Assembly (NCBI GenBank): GCA_050283925.1
Contig: JBNOAI010000003.1
Location: forward strand, 376,678 to 440,677
Length of the DNA stretch: 64,000 nucleotides
DNA from: ZC4RG25 sp023428365
GTDB taxonomy: Bacteria; Pseudomonadota; Alphaproteobacteria; Rhizobiales; Hyphomicrobiaceae
Reading direction: 5' to 3'
Below are positions 8,623-17,775 of this stretch, one piece after another; positions within the stretch are counted from its first letter, which is position 1; every line of letters begins with the position of its first letter. The translations under genes were made by a program, and so were the position numbers. The notes under the pieces are model-generated. The model was not told the DNA's origin. It did no database searches and was given only the letters and a program-made list of their open reading frames with translations.

Positions 8623-11600
8623 TCAATGAGCCTCTTCCCAATTCGCCGCTGCTTTGGCGTCGACCTTCAATGGCACCGACAGCGCGATCGCGGGTTCCGT
8701 GCTCTTTTCCATTACGTACCGCACGGTCTCGATCGTCTTGGCGACTTCGGACTCTTTCGCCTCGAAAATCAATTCGTCATGCACCTGCAGAAGCATGCGC
8801 GTGCTGCTCAGACCCGCCGCCTCCAACGCATCCGGAATGCGCACCATTGCGCGACGGATGATATCGGCTGCCGAACCCTGGATCGGCGCATTGATCGCCG
8901 CCCGTTCCAGGAACCCGCGCATCGACGGATTGCGCGTATTGATCTCCGGATAATGCACGCGGCGTCCAAAGATCGTTTCCACGTAGCCGTTTTCGTGCGC
9001 GAACGCCTTTGTGCGATCCATGTAGTCGCGGATGCCGGGGAAGCGCTCGAAGTAGGTCTTGATGTAGGCACCCGCCTCGTCGCGCGGAATGCTGAGCTGG
9101 TTCGCCAGACCGAACGCCGAGATGCCGTAGATGATGCCGAAGTTGATCGCCTTGGCGCGCCGCCGCACCTCAGCGGGCATATTCTTCACTGGCACGCCGA
9201 ACATCTCGGAGGCCGTCATGGCGTGAATGTCGAGGCCGTCGGCGAAGGCCTGTTTCAGCGCCGGTATGTCGGCGATATGCGCCAGCACGCGCAGCTCGAT
9301 CTGGCTGTAATCCGCTGACACCAGCTTCATGCCGGGTTCGGCGATGAACGCGGTCCGGATCTCGCGGCCTTCCTTCGTTCGAACCGGGATGTTCTGCAAA
9401 TTCGGCTCGCTCGACGCCAACCTGCCGGTGGTCGTCGCGCCCAGCGAATAGCTGGTATGGATGCGGCCGGTCTCAGCATGAATGTAGGTCGGCAACGCGT
9501 CAGTGTAGGTCGACTTCAGCTTGGCAAGCTGACGCCACTCCAGCATCGTGTTGACGAGCTTGCGCGCGTGCTCCGGCAGCTCTTCATTTTGCGCCAGATC
9601 ATCGAGCAAATTTGCGCGCGTCTCCCACTGGCCGGACTTGGTGCGCTTACCGCCGGGAAGCTGCAGTCGATCGAACAGGAGCTCTCCGAGCTGGCGCGGC
9701 GACCCGAGGTTGAACTTGTGTCCAGCGAGGCCATAGACCTCTTCTTCCAACCGCGCGATCGACTGGGAAAACTGGCCGGACAAACGCGACAGGGTGTTGC
9801 GATCGACCTTGATGCCCGCCCGCTCCATACCGGCGATCACCGGCACCAGCGGGCGTTCGAGGGTTTCGTAGACCGTCGTCATGCGCTCGGCGGCTAGCCG
9901 CGGCTTCAACCGGGTCCACAGCCGCAACGTCACGTCGGCGTCTTCCGCCGCATATTCCGTGGCTTTATCGATCGGAACACCGGCGAACGTCTTATCGGCC
10001 TTCTTCGCGCCGGGCGCGTGCTCGATCACCTTATCGAACGGAATTGCTGCGTGTTTGAGATGGCGCTCCGACAGAACATCCATGCCGTGATTGCCGCGCC
10101 CGCCGTCGAGCGCATAGGACAGCAACAGCGTATCATCGAACGACCGCACCGAGATGCCGTATCGTCCCAGCACCAGTACATCGTACTTAAAATTGTGCCC
10201 GATCTTGAGCACCGCCGGATCCTCCAGCAGTGGCTTCAGCACATCGAGCGCAGCCCGCAGCGGGATCTGCTGAGGACCACTGCCATCGCCGAAATCGAAC
10301 GCATCGCTGGCAGGCCTGTGCGCCATCGGCACGTAGCAGGCCCGTCCCTGTGGCAATGCCATCGATACGCCGACCAGCTCGGCCTGCATCGGATCACGCG
10401 AGGTCGTCTCGGTATCCATGCTGAAATAGCCAAAGCTGCGCGCATCGGAGATCCAGCGCTCCAACCGCTCCAGCGTCGTCACCGTCTCATAGGTCGAACG
10501 GTCGATCGGCGGTGTCATCGAAGCATCGGCCGCAAAGGCAACAACCGCACCCGGCGTACCTGAGGCGGCGGGCTGCTCCAGTGCAGGTTCTCCCGATGCA
10601 TCATCGCCGGATGGCTTGCGGGATATCGGGCGATGCAGCGATTTCGCGGATCGTGTCGGCTTCTCCGGCATCGGCGGAATTTCGGCACCGAGCTTCTCCG
10701 CGATGCGCTTCGTCAGCGTCGAGAATTCCATTCGCCGCAAGAAGCCGATCAGGTCATCAGAAACCGGCTCCTGCACACCAAGCCGTTCGATCTCCACCTC
10801 GACCGGGACGTCGATCTTGAGCCGCACCAGCTCGCGAGAAACCCGCGCTTGCTCGGCAAATTCTGTCAACCGCTCGCGACGCTTCGGCTGCTTGATTTCA
10901 CCGGCGCGCGCCAGCAGCGTGTCGAGATCCCCGTACTCGCGGATCAATTCTGCTGCCGTCTTCACACCGATTCCGGGAACACCCGGGACATTGTCCGTCG
11001 CATCGCCGGACAGCGCCTGCACCTCGACGACCTTGTCCGGCTCGACGCCGAAGCGCTCCAGCACCTCGTCGCGCGCGATGCGCTTGTTCTTCATCGTGTC
11101 GAGCATGACAATGCCCGGCTGGATCAGCTGCATCAGATCCTTGTCTGACGACACGATCGTCACGTCGCCGCCCTTCTCGATCGCCTGCGTGGCATAGGTC
11201 GCGATGAGGTCGTCAGCCTCGAAACCGTCCTGCTCGACGCAGGCCACGTTGAACGCCTTCACCGCCTCGCGGATCAACCCGAACTGCGGCACCAGCTCTT
11301 CGGGTGGCGGCGGGCGGTTGGTCTTGTAGGCTTCATAGATGGCCGTGCGGAACGTATCCCGCGCCGTATCGAACACCACCGCGATATGCGTCGGCCGATC
11401 CGAGAGCTTCGCCTCGGCCATCAACTTCCAGAGCATCGCGCAGAAGCCGTGGACCGCGCCGACGGGCAGTCCGTCGGATGGGCGCGTCAGCGGCGGCAGG
11501 GCATGGAAGGCGCGAAAGATGTATCCAGAACCGTCCACCAGGTAGACATGGCTACCCTTCACGATGGGGACAGGTTCCCCATCGGGCACAGTACAGGCGG

Positions 11601-11640
11601 CGGCGCGGGCGGCGGACTTCAGAGCTGTTTCGAGGGTCAT
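8623..11640 (-). CDS. polA: DNA polymerase I
   Basis: 1005 residues, in the range for alphaproteobacterial PolA. The 5'-3' exonuclease domain (about 28-320) starts VYLVDGSGYIFRAFHAL and has GDATDNVPGVPGIG. The 3'-5' proofreading domain (about 385-590) keeps its metal ligands in FSMDTETTSRDP, HNFKYDVLVL and EYAAEDADVTLRLW. The polymerase domain has motif A (DYSQIELRVLAHIAD), motif B (RRRAKAINFGIIYG) and motif C (LQVHDELIFE). All three activities look intact. About 28 residues precede the first conserved strand, a modest N-terminal extension. It converges on the SLC13 gene with a 54-base gap. Confidence 0.98.
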   Translation of the reverse strand: MTLETALKSAARAAACTVPDGEPVPIVKGSHVYLVDGSGYIFRAFHALPPLTRPSDGLPVGAVHGFCAMLWKLMAEAKLSDRPTHIAVVFDTARDTFRTAIYEAYKTNRPPPPEELVPQFGLIREAVKAFNVACVEQDGFEADDLIATYATQAIEKGGDVTIVSSDKDLMQLIQPGIVMLDTMKNKRIARDEVLERFGVEPDKVVEVQALSGDATDNVPGVPGIGVKTAAELIREYGDLDTLLARAGEIKQPKRRERLTEFAEQARVSRELVRLKIDVPVEVEIERLGVQEPVSDDLIGFLRRMEFSTLTKRIAEKLGAEIPPMPEKPTRSAKSLHRPISRKPSGDDASGEPALEQPAASGTPGAVVAFAADASMTPPIDRSTYETVTTLERLERWISDARSFGYFSMDTETTSRDPMQAELVGVSMALPQGRACYVPMAHRPASDAFDFGDGSGPQQIPLRAALDVLKPLLEDPAVLKIGHNFKYDVLVLGRYGISVRSFDDTLLLSYALDGGRGNHGMDVLSERHLKHAAIPFDKVIEHAPGAKKADKTFAGVPIDKATEYAAEDADVTLRLWTRLKPRLAAERMTTVYETLERPLVPVIAGMERAGIKVDRNTLSRLSGQFSQSIARLEEEVYGLAGHKFNLGSPRQLGELLFDRLQLPGGKRTKSGQWETRANLLDDLAQNEELPEHARKLVNTMLEWRQLAKLKSTYTDALPTYIHAETGRIHTSYSLGATTTGRLASSEPNLQNIPVRTKEGREIRTAFIAEPGMKLVSADYSQIELRVLAHIADIPALKQAFADGLDIHAMTASEMFGVPVKNMPAEVRRRAKAINFGIIYGISAFGLANQLSIPRDEAGAYIKTYFERFPGIRDYMDRTKAFAHENGYVETIFGRRVHYPEINTRNPSMRGFLERAAINAPIQGSAADIIRRAMVRIPDALEAAGLSSTRMLLQVHDELIFEAKESEVAKTIETVRYVMEKSTEPAIALSVPLKVDAKAAANWEEAH

Positions 11641-11813
11641 GGGGTGAGTATAGCGATACTAGACTCGCTGGTCAGCACCCAGGCGCACATGCGCAAGGTC
11701 AACCGGATAATCTCTTTGCGATCAGCCGGTTGATCTACTCCCAAGGGCGTGGCGATGAGGCATGTCAGCGCCGTTGCCCCGACAGAGATGATCCGCTATG
11801 TTCCGCGCTGCGT

Positions 11814-11860
<47 letters not shown>

Positions 11861-11890
<30 letters not shown>

Positions 11891-12534
11891 CTCCATTTTC
11901 ATCCCCACAAACTGACCGCAAAGCCTTGAAAAGTGTGGCGATTTAGTGGATTCGAAGTCCCTCAGAAATCGAGTATTTGACGCGCCCCCAAACAGGAGAC
12001 GGAGCAGTTTCCGGCGTTGTTCGATACGCCCGGAATCCCATAAAATCCGGGAGCGCTTGCAAGGAAGCCGAATAAGGTTCGAAAACTTTCCTCGAAGCTC
12101 TTCTTTGGCCGCCCTCCCGAGGCAGCTTTCCCGGCCAGCAGGTTCTTTTGATCCTGCAGCTTGTGAAGCTGGGTTTCGTAAGCGTTGACGATGGTGCGGC
12201 TGACGGTCTCCACAAGCCGAGCCACGAGCTGCTTGATCTTGCGCTCGATGACTTGAAGCTCACGCGCGGTCGTGCCCGCGAGTCCCTTTGATGCATTCTC
12301 GCGAGTTTCCCCATAGGAGCTTATCATCGCATGCGCGGCCAACAGCAGCTCCTGCGTCGGCCTGATGTCGTTCAGGAGGCCGTCGAACGCCGTCTCAAGC
12401 GCCTCCGTTCGAATCGACTTGCGCGCGGCGCTGCAACCTCTGGTGAAGCACCAGCAGTACGCGTAGTGCTGCCTTTTGCTGCCCTTCGTCCACGCAGTCA
12501 TCGGCTTCATCCCGAAATACGTCGGCGACCTCAT
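11861..12534 (-). pseudogene. Serine site-specific recombinase, C-terminal remnant with frameshift
   Basis: Minus-strand sequence carries the zinc-ribbon and coiled part of a large serine recombinase: YAYCWCFTRGC followed by ARKSIRTEALETAFDGLL, then a coiled helix ending YETQLHKLQDQKNLLAGK. The catalytic N-terminal domain is absent. The main frame ends at 11962, but near 12041-12050 the coding potential moves to another frame, which reads WDSGRIEQRRKLLRLLFGG, the conserved end of this family, and runs to a stop at 11861-11863 inside the tRNA. It is therefore truncated at the 5' end and frameshifted, a non-functional scar of a mobile element. The upstream edge meets an outer-membrane protein fragment near 12.51-12.54 kb. 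Confidence 0.8.
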
Positions 12535-12538
12535 AGCC

Positions 12539-12781
12539 TTTCATGCGGGCATATCCGTCCCCACCGCGAGCACCGTTCCGGGTCCCGTGAAATTCAAGGA
12601 CACATTTGTGGGCTGGACGCTCGGCGCTGGTATCGAGCATGCGATGACCGACAACCTCATTCTTCGTGCCGAATATCGCCGAAATGACTTCGGTAGGAAG
12701 ACATTCGAAATTGCGGGTGAAAAGCACGAGGTAGAGCTCACGTCCGACGAGTGGAAATTCGGTGCAGCGTACAAATTCTAG
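12539..12781 (+). pseudogene. Outer-membrane beta-barrel protein, C-terminal fragment
   Basis: About 80 residues remain, with the alternating strands of an Omp25/OmpA-like eight-stranded barrel: FVGWTLGAGIEHAMTDNLIL, AEYRRNDFGRKTFEI and the terminal WKFGAAYKF ending in the phenylalanine required for outer-membrane insertion. The N-terminal strands and signal peptide are missing; upstream sequence belongs to the recombinase remnant on the other strand. The open frame extends to 12476, but that part is antisense to the recombinase zinc ribbon. It looks like a surface protein gene cut by the mobile element. Expression is unlikely. Confidence 0.72.
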
Positions 12782-12985
12782 GCGGCGATATGAGCTGACC
12801 GTCTGTGCGACGGCTAGAGCCCAGGACGGTCTTGTCTCCAGCATCCGATCTGGCCTTCGCCGCGCTCCTGGCAGCTAGAGCCCGGGTTCTAAACTTAATT
12901 CGTGGTACCGCGATGAGGGACGAGCCAGCAACAGAACTCATCTCGCCCGCTCAAGAGCGAGACCGGCTCATTGTCGAATTCTAAC

Positions 12986-13966
12986 TTAGGGACCGGCACC
13001 GCTTCGAGGATAGGCCAGTGCCTTCTCTCTCCACCTCTGAGGAGAGGAGCCGAACTCTCGCTTAAAGGCACGACTAAAAGCCTCTTCTGAACCATAGCCA
13101 ACGGAATGAGCGAGTTGGTTCACCGGCTTCGATGTCTCTTCAAGTTGCTGCTTAGCTGCCTGCAAGCGGCAAATAGTAATGTAACGGATCGGCGGCACGC
13201 CAATAACGCTTTTGAAGCGGGAAACGAATGCGCTGCGTGAGAGGGCAACCTCTTTAGCAAGAAGATCAGTAGACCACGGCGCCGCAAGGTTTTGATGAAT
13301 GTGCGACAGTGCGCGACCGATATATGGATCCTTGATCCCTCTCAGCCAACCGGTACTACCATCGGGCATTGTTGATGCGTACTGGCGAACAGCCTCGACG
13401 AACAATGTCTCCGACAATCGGGATAACACGCTCGATGACGCCAAGCGTCCTTCCACAAGCTCGTTGGCGGCGAAATGAACTGAAGCTTCGATCCAAGCGC
13501 GCGATAGGCCTCGACATATATCTAGCGTTAAAACTCTCGGCAATGTCGCTATTAGAGGGTTGAAGGTCTCGTTGCTAGCAAGGAAGCCACAGACAAGGTG
13601 CGTGGCCTCGCCGCCCCCGCCATACCTGATCCGCGCAAGGCCGCCATCGGCCGAAAGCTGCACAAGATCACGAGCCGGCAATGGCTCCAAACCATCCGAA
13701 CTGCCCATTAAATGGGCATCATTTCTAGGAAACAAAACAATTTCGCCGGCCCCGACTTCGACCGGCGGCTCGCCGTCTACAGAGAGCAGCAGCTTACCCT
13801 CAAGCACGACATGATAAGCAATCAGCTGAACCGCCCCGGCGACAAACGGCCTGCAGTCTTCCGTATTCATACTGGCGATCACACACCACGGCGCAGTAAA
13901 GCAAGCGTCCAGGAAAACGCCACCTTCCAGGCGGACCGAACGCAGCACATCCGAAAGTGCATCCAT
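12986..13966 (-). CDS. AraC-family transcriptional regulator with cupin-type sensor domain
   Basis: 326 residues. The N-terminal half (about 1-190) has the cupin layout of AraC regulators: GGVFLDACFTAPWCV, VEVGAGEIVLFPRNDAH and THLVCGFL. The C-terminal half has both AraC helix-turn-helix units: WSTDLLAKEVALSRSAFVSR and NQLAHSVGYGSEEAFSRAFK, closed by FGSSPQRWREK. The DNA-binding region looks intact. It is transcribed away from the LuxR-type gene, with a 185-base divergent gap holding promoters for both. The effector and targets are unknown; its place at the edge of the peptide secretion region makes that region a candidate target. Confidence 0.9.
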   Translation of the reverse strand: MDALSDVLRSVRLEGGVFLDACFTAPWCVIASMNTEDCRPFVAGAVQLIAYHVVLEGKLLLSVDGEPPVEVGAGEIVLFPRNDAHLMGSSDGLEPLPARDLVQLSADGGLARIRYGGGGEATHLVCGFLASNETFNPLIATLPRVLTLDICRGLSRAWIEASVHFAANELVEGRLASSSVLSRLSETLFVEAVRQYASTMPDGSTGWLRGIKDPYIGRALSHIHQNLAAPWSTDLLAKEVALSRSAFVSRFKSVIGVPPIRYITICRLQAAKQQLEETSKPVNQLAHSVGYGSEEAFSRAFKREFGSSPQRWREKALAYPRSGAGP

Positions 13967-14151
13967 CAGATCAGCGGCTTGTAAGATATGGACGATCAGT
14001 CAAGGGATCCGGGCAGCCAATCATTCTCACCGGGCTTACAGCACTTTATCAGCAGTCGTCCCAATGACCAACTGCACATCGGCTGGATGACCATTTTAAC
14101 GGGCATCGGGGCTTATAACCCGAACGCACTTCATTCCGCGAGGTAAATGTA

Positions 14152-15285
14152 TTGCAAGTAGAGCATATTACGAGTTTGATCGGCGACGTGTACGACGCCG
14201 CACTGAACCCGAATGCTTGGCCCGAGGTGCTGGCCAAATCAGTGCAGTTTGTGGGCGGTTCTGCTGCAGCCTTATTTTTCAAGGACGCATCAAGAAAAAC
14301 CGGCGACGTCTTCTACGATGATGGCGGGATAGCTCCAGATTACAAGAAGAGTTATTTCAATAAATACATCAAACTCGACCCCACCACGACCGGTCACTAC
14401 TTTGCGGAAATCGAGCGACCGGTCAGCACGACCGACATCCTGCCCTATGACGAATATCTCACCACACGCTTCTACAAGGAATGGGCCAAGCCACAGCGCA
14501 TCGTAGATTTCCTAAGTGTGGCTCTTGAGAAATCGACAACAGGCGCTGCATTGCTCGGTGTGTTCAGACGAGAAGACGATGGGATGGTCGATGATGATGC
14601 GCGCAGGCGCATGCAATTACTCGGTCCTCACATTCGCAGGGCCGTGCTTATCGCTCGCATGATGGATCACAAGGGTGCCGAAGCTGCAACATTTGCCGAC
14701 ACGCTCGATGGCTTGAGCGCCGGCATGGTCCTGGTCGATCAGACCGCGCGCATCGTGCACTCCAATGCGAAAGGCCACGCCATGTTGGCGTCCGGCACAC
14801 CGTTGCGTGCCACAAACGGCAAATTGACGGCGGGCGACTCTCGCACCCAGCAAGTGCTAAGCGAAATCTTCACGATGGCCGGCGATAGCGATAAAGCGTT
14901 GGGCACGAAGGGCATTGCTGTTCCCCTGAGCGATCACGCGGGAGGCCAGTTCGTAGCACATGTGCTTCCTCTGACCTCTGGGACGCGCCGCCAAACCGGC
15001 AAGAGCTACGCGGCCGTTGCCGCGCTGTTCATCCGCAAAGCCGAGCTGGCGTCTGCGGCCCCCCCGGAAGTCATCGCAAAACTGTACAAGCTGACGCCAA
15101 GTGAGTTGCGCGTACTCCTTGCCATCGTCCAGGTCGGCGGCGTGCCAGAGACCGCTGAAACGCTTGGGGTTGCGGAGGCAACGGTTAAGACACACCTGCA
15201 TCGTCTGTTCAGCAAGACAGGCACCGCCCGTCAGGCCGACTTGGTCAAACTGGTCGCCAGTTATTCCAGTCCTCTGGTGAGTTGA
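14152..15285 (+). CDS. LuxR-type helix-turn-helix regulator
   Basis: 377 residues, starting at TTG 14152; GAGGT at 14140-14144 lies seven bases upstream and no better ATG exists. The C-terminal LuxR HTH is clear: LTPSELRVLLAIVQ, then ETLGVAEATVKTHLHRLFSK. The central part (about 180-280, LDGLSAGMVLVDQTARIVHSN) resembles a PAS fold, and the N-terminal 170 residues are an alpha/beta region without named motifs. There is no receiver domain or evident acyl-homoserine-lactone domain. Proteins of this layout are common orphan regulators in Bradyrhizobiaceae. It stands at the head of the peptide secretion region, making it a candidate for binding the repeated boxes at 17.4-19.8 kb; that link is inference. 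Confidence 0.88.
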   Translation: MQVEHITSLIGDVYDAALNPNAWPEVLAKSVQFVGGSAAALFFKDASRKTGDVFYDDGGIAPDYKKSYFNKYIKLDPTTTGHYFAEIERPVSTTDILPYDEYLTTRFYKEWAKPQRIVDFLSVALEKSTTGAALLGVFRREDDGMVDDDARRRMQLLGPHIRRAVLIARMMDHKGAEAATFADTLDGLSAGMVLVDQTARIVHSNAKGHAMLASGTPLRATNGKLTAGDSRTQQVLSEIFTMAGDSDKALGTKGIAVPLSDHAGGQFVAHVLPLTSGTRRQTGKSYAAVAALFIRKAELASAAPPEVIAKLYKLTPSELRVLLAIVQVGGVPETAETLGVAEATVKTHLHRLFSKTGTARQADLVKLVASYSSPLVS

Positions 15286-15360
15286 ACGCATCCAGACCAG
15301 CCTCAACTTTGGCAGGCCGATTCGGCCAACCTGCAGCGGTTCGCGATTATCGCTCATTCC

Positions 15361-15915
15361 TTATTTCGAGCGCGGCAGTACTGTGCCGTCACCGCTTTTG
15401 GGAGGTGGAATGACGGATGTGACGTCGACTGCCCCCAGAGAAATGCCAAACATCTTCCATTGCCGATCGATCCGTTGAAACAGCAAATCGAACTGAACCT
15501 GCTGCGGGTGCGTGGCAAAGAAACCTGCCAAACGCAGCATACCGCGATCGGTCAACGTGGGCGCGGCAGTCAGTTTCGGCATATAGAGCACGGAGAAACT
15601 CATATCTACGCGCTGGCTGCGCAGATTAGCGAAGATCTCAGCGAGTTTTGCCGGCGGATTGGCATTCTGGAAACCTGGCGCCGCCAACGCGTGGAGAACC
15701 GTGTAGTTGTTTGTCGCGTTGGCCTGGTTCACGGCGATAATGGAATTCTGGATTAGAACGACAATCTCGTTACCGTGCGGGAGTTCGGCTCTGACGGTTA
15801 CCTTGGCGTGTGCTGCAGGCCTGTCCAAATGCACTGATTGACTGTTGGCAGACGTGGCAACGCTGGCCAGCATTGCGGCAGCCAGTGCAATCAGCCCATT
15901 CTGTTTCGGCATCAT
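15361..15915 (-). CDS. Secreted protein of unknown function
   Basis: 184 residues from the first of two adjacent ATGs at 15915; the frame extends to 16311, but that part is not hydrophobic and overlaps other genes. The N-terminus MMPKQNGLIALAAAMLASVATSANSQ is a signal peptide. The mature protein has IQNSIIAVNQANATNNYTVL, DRGMLRLAGFFATHPQQV and DLLFQRIDRQWKMFGI, a pattern like the NTF2-like or lumazine-binding fold of small periplasmic proteins seen in Bradyrhizobiaceae. The upstream small membrane gene overlaps its ATGATG start, suggesting translational coupling. No catalytic motif is visible; function unknown. Confidence 0.75.
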   Translation of the reverse strand: MMPKQNGLIALAAAMLASVATSANSQSVHLDRPAAHAKVTVRAELPHGNEIVVLIQNSIIAVNQANATNNYTVLHALAAPGFQNANPPAKLAEIFANLRSQRVDMSFSVLYMPKLTAAPTLTDRGMLRLAGFFATHPQQVQFDLLFQRIDRQWKMFGISLGAVDVTSVIPPPKSGDGTVLPRSK

Positions 15916-16058
15916 TGCGTGAAGTGACGCCTTGTTTTGGGGGCACGGCAATCCTTGGCGTTTTGATTGGTCTCCGAAGCACTGCGCAGCAATGCGCAAA
16001 TGAAAAACCCAACGATCGCGCCCGCTGACGCCGAAATGTAGTAATACAACGCAGCCAT
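15912..16058 (-). CDS. Small single-span membrane protein (48 residues)
   Basis: Reads MAALYYYISASAGAIVGFFI followed by CALLR and a basic, polar tail. AGGA lies eight bases upstream of the ATG at 16058. One transmembrane helix (residues 5-25) fills the first half. Its TGA (15912-15914) overlaps the ATGATG of the downstream secreted protein gene, so the two are probably coupled in translation. Composition and coupling favour a real gene, but at this length chance cannot be excluded. Function unknown. Confidence 0.55.
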   Translation of the reverse strand: MAALYYYISASAGAIVGFFICALLRSASETNQNAKDCRAPKTRRHFTQ

Positions 16059-16141
16059 CCGATATTCCTGTTACGGATCTCAACGCCGGAGCGGCGATCC
16101 AAATGGGATTGTCAATAGCTTTTCTGAATAACGCCTCGGCG

Positions 16142-17266
16142 CTACCAGCCAAGCGTAAGCCCCGCACGCGCACCGACGGTACCTTCGCGCAACCCGACAC
16201 CGACTCCACCATAGAGAGTCGTTGTGCTGCTCGGCCCAAGGGTACCGCGATCAACGATGCCAGCTGCCGTGATGCCGAATGCGTTGTTGCCTTCAAAATT
16301 TCCCCAACCAAGATTCAATGCGAACTGCTGATTGTTGTGAAAAAACGGCTGTGAGAGCGCCATGGAGATGGCAATACCATCGGCAAGCTCGTCGTCCCTC
16401 TGGCGAAGACCCGCAATATCGCCGGCACTGGCCAGTCCAAGTTCGGAAGGCGTATAGGCAGCGAGATCACCGTTCGCGTTGGAAGTCACAATATGCGTCG
16501 GCGCGCCTTGCGCCGCTCTGCTTGCATCGGAGGCGATGCCAGCCATGGTGTACGTATTATCGGCGGTGCCAAAGACCTGCTGGTTCTCTCGGGTTGCCTG
16601 AGCTCCGGCGCCAAACGCAGCAGAGCCATCGTAGCCTGCCGAAGCTTCCGATCCTACCGCCGTGGATCGTACTCCGCTTGCTATGGCGCGTTCTCCAATG
16701 GCGGAACTGTATGTCCCGCTTGCTCTGGCATCCGGGCCGAATGCCGAACCGTAATCTCCTGTTGCTCTCGCCGACGCTCCAACAGCCGTGCCGCTGACAC
16801 CTGTCGCCTCCGCATCGCGACCTACTGCTGTACTGAGCGTTCCGCTGGCCGTCGCGTAGGAGCCTAATGCCGTGCTACCGCCTCCGCTCGCCTCCGCGCT
16901 TGCCCCATACGCCGCGCTCTCGGTGCCGCTCGCCTCAGCGTCCGAACCAACCGCGGTAGATGCTATCGCGCTGGCTGAACTACCCGAACCGATCGCAGTT
17001 GCTTCGGAAAGGCCATCGGCGGTTGCGTCCTGGCCACACGCTGTATTTGTCGCCTCATCATTGTCATCACCACCGTTGGCGCTCCCTCCAACAGCGCATT
17101 CGGCGCTGAGCGCGATCGTCGACATGGACGTTAGTCCTGCCGCAATAACAGCCAGGCTGAGTGCAACGGTGCTGGCCGTTGTCAGAAGAACTGTGGCCTG
17201 ACGATGGATCTGGCTTCCATGCCCACGTGATGTCGCGGAGTTTGCGTAGGTTGTCATTATCATCAT
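16142..17266 (-). CDS. YadA-like trimeric autotransporter surface protein
   Basis: 374 residues from the ATG at 17266, which has AGGGA just upstream; ATGs at 17263 and 17257 are also possible. An extended signal region (VLLTTASTVALSLAVIAAGL) is followed by about eleven units of roughly 14 residues of the YadA head type (for example STAVGRDAEATGVSG), then a very short linker and a C-terminal segment (GIAISMALSQPFFHNNQQFA, then LNLGWGNFEG) matching the YadA membrane anchor, ending in an aromatic residue (LTLGW). The long coiled-coil stalk of classical adhesins is missing. It should trimerise in the outer membrane and expose the head repeats. It is divergent from the methyltransferase across a 0.5 kb gap containing two palindromic boxes. 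Confidence 0.82.
   Translation of the reverse strand: MMIMTTYANSATSRGHGSQIHRQATVLLTTASTVALSLAVIAAGLTSMSTIALSAECAVGGSANGGDDNDEATNTACGQDATADGLSEATAIGSGSSASAIASTAVGSDAEASGTESAAYGASAEASGGGSTALGSYATASGTLSTAVGRDAEATGVSGTAVGASARATGDYGSAFGPDARASGTYSSAIGERAIASGVRSTAVGSEASAGYDGSAAFGAGAQATRENQQVFGTADNTYTMAGIASDASRAAQGAPTHIVTSNANGDLAAYTPSELGLASAGDIAGLRQRDDELADGIAISMALSQPFFHNNQQFALNLGWGNFEGNNAFGITAAGIVDRGTLGPSSTTTLYGGVGVGLREGTVGARAGLTLGW
16562..17023 (-). repeat. Tandem array of about eleven degenerate 42-base units (YadA head repeats)
   Basis: Each unit encodes about 14 residues of the form A-x-A-S/T-G-x-x-S-T-A-x-G-x-x, covering residues 82-235 of the autotransporter. Units are divergent at the DNA level, with recurring variants of GGCACTGCTGTAGG on the coding strand, so slippage is unlikely but recombination between units is possible. 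It ends with a degenerate unit (QATRENQQVFGTA). Confidence 0.8.
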
Positions 17267-17373
17267 CGTTCCCTGTGTGAGCATGAGATCGTCACGCCTG
17301 ACATTCCGCCACGCCGTTGTCGGCGTGCACGAGCCGCACAGGATTGGGCTAGGTGAATCGGAGCGGCGACGCG

Positions 17374-17389
17374 TCCATCAATCGATGGA
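17374..17389. promoter_or_regulatory. Candidate operator box 1
   Basis: TCCATCAATCGATGGA: six-base arms TCCATC/GATGGA around AATC. It lies 108 bases upstream of the YadA-like start and shares its core and right flank with three other boxes in this region. Binding is inferred from repetition and position only. Confidence 0.5.
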
Positions 17390-17467
17390 TGCCACCCCAA
17401 AGAGAGTGATTCATCGTGTGCCGGCACTCACCGAGATAAGTGAAGGCGATACAAAAACGCGATCATA

Positions 17468-17483
17468 TCCACCGATCGATGGA
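17468..17483. promoter_or_regulatory. Candidate operator box 2
   Basis: TCCACCGATCGATGGA, followed by CGAG. It differs from box 1 at two positions. It lies 94 bases from box 1, about nine helical turns, and 292 bases upstream of the methyltransferase start. Confidence 0.5.
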
Positions 17484-17775
17484 CGAGAACCCTTTTGGTG
17501 ATTGCTAGATCACGCACGGTTCTTGAATCGCAAAGGAAACGACTATTTCGGCATTTGGGCATTCCCCAGCAACTGGGACTTTGCCCCCACTCGACTGGGA
17601 CTGCCGATAACAAGCATGTCGCATGCATCCCCGAGGCTTTTTCCCATTTGCCGCGCCAGCCGCGGTCAAGAACATCACAACTCCCGGGGCTGATGCGTGC
17701 GCGTACCAGCGGACGAACGGCCAGCTCAATGTGGATATTCAGCATTTAACTCAAAACAAGCGTAGGGAATCCTTC

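Larger units (their letters stand above)
17267..17775. other. Intergenic region of about 510 bases between divergent genes
   Basis: Separates the YadA-like gene (minus) from the methyltransferase (plus). It contains two palindromic boxes at 17374-17389 and 17468-17483. Short open frames exist on both strands between 17490 and 17750 but none has recognisable homology. The ribosome binding site AGGGA for the methyltransferase is at 17764-17768. Confidence 0.6.

Noticed and set aside
8626..11197. Several plus-strand frames of 146-230 residues across the polA region
   Set aside because: They lie opposite a fully intact polA and have no recognisable domain or start signals.
12395..12844. 149-residue minus-strand frame over the outer-membrane fragment
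   Set aside because: Low-complexity translation antisense to clear beta-barrel sequence; not protein-like.
16279..16797. 172-residue plus-strand frame antisense to the YadA-like gene
   Set aside because: Arises from the repeated composition of the head region on the opposite strand.
16562..17023. CRISPR-like array
   Set aside because: The periodic units are coding, about 42 bases, degenerate and contiguous, with no spacers.
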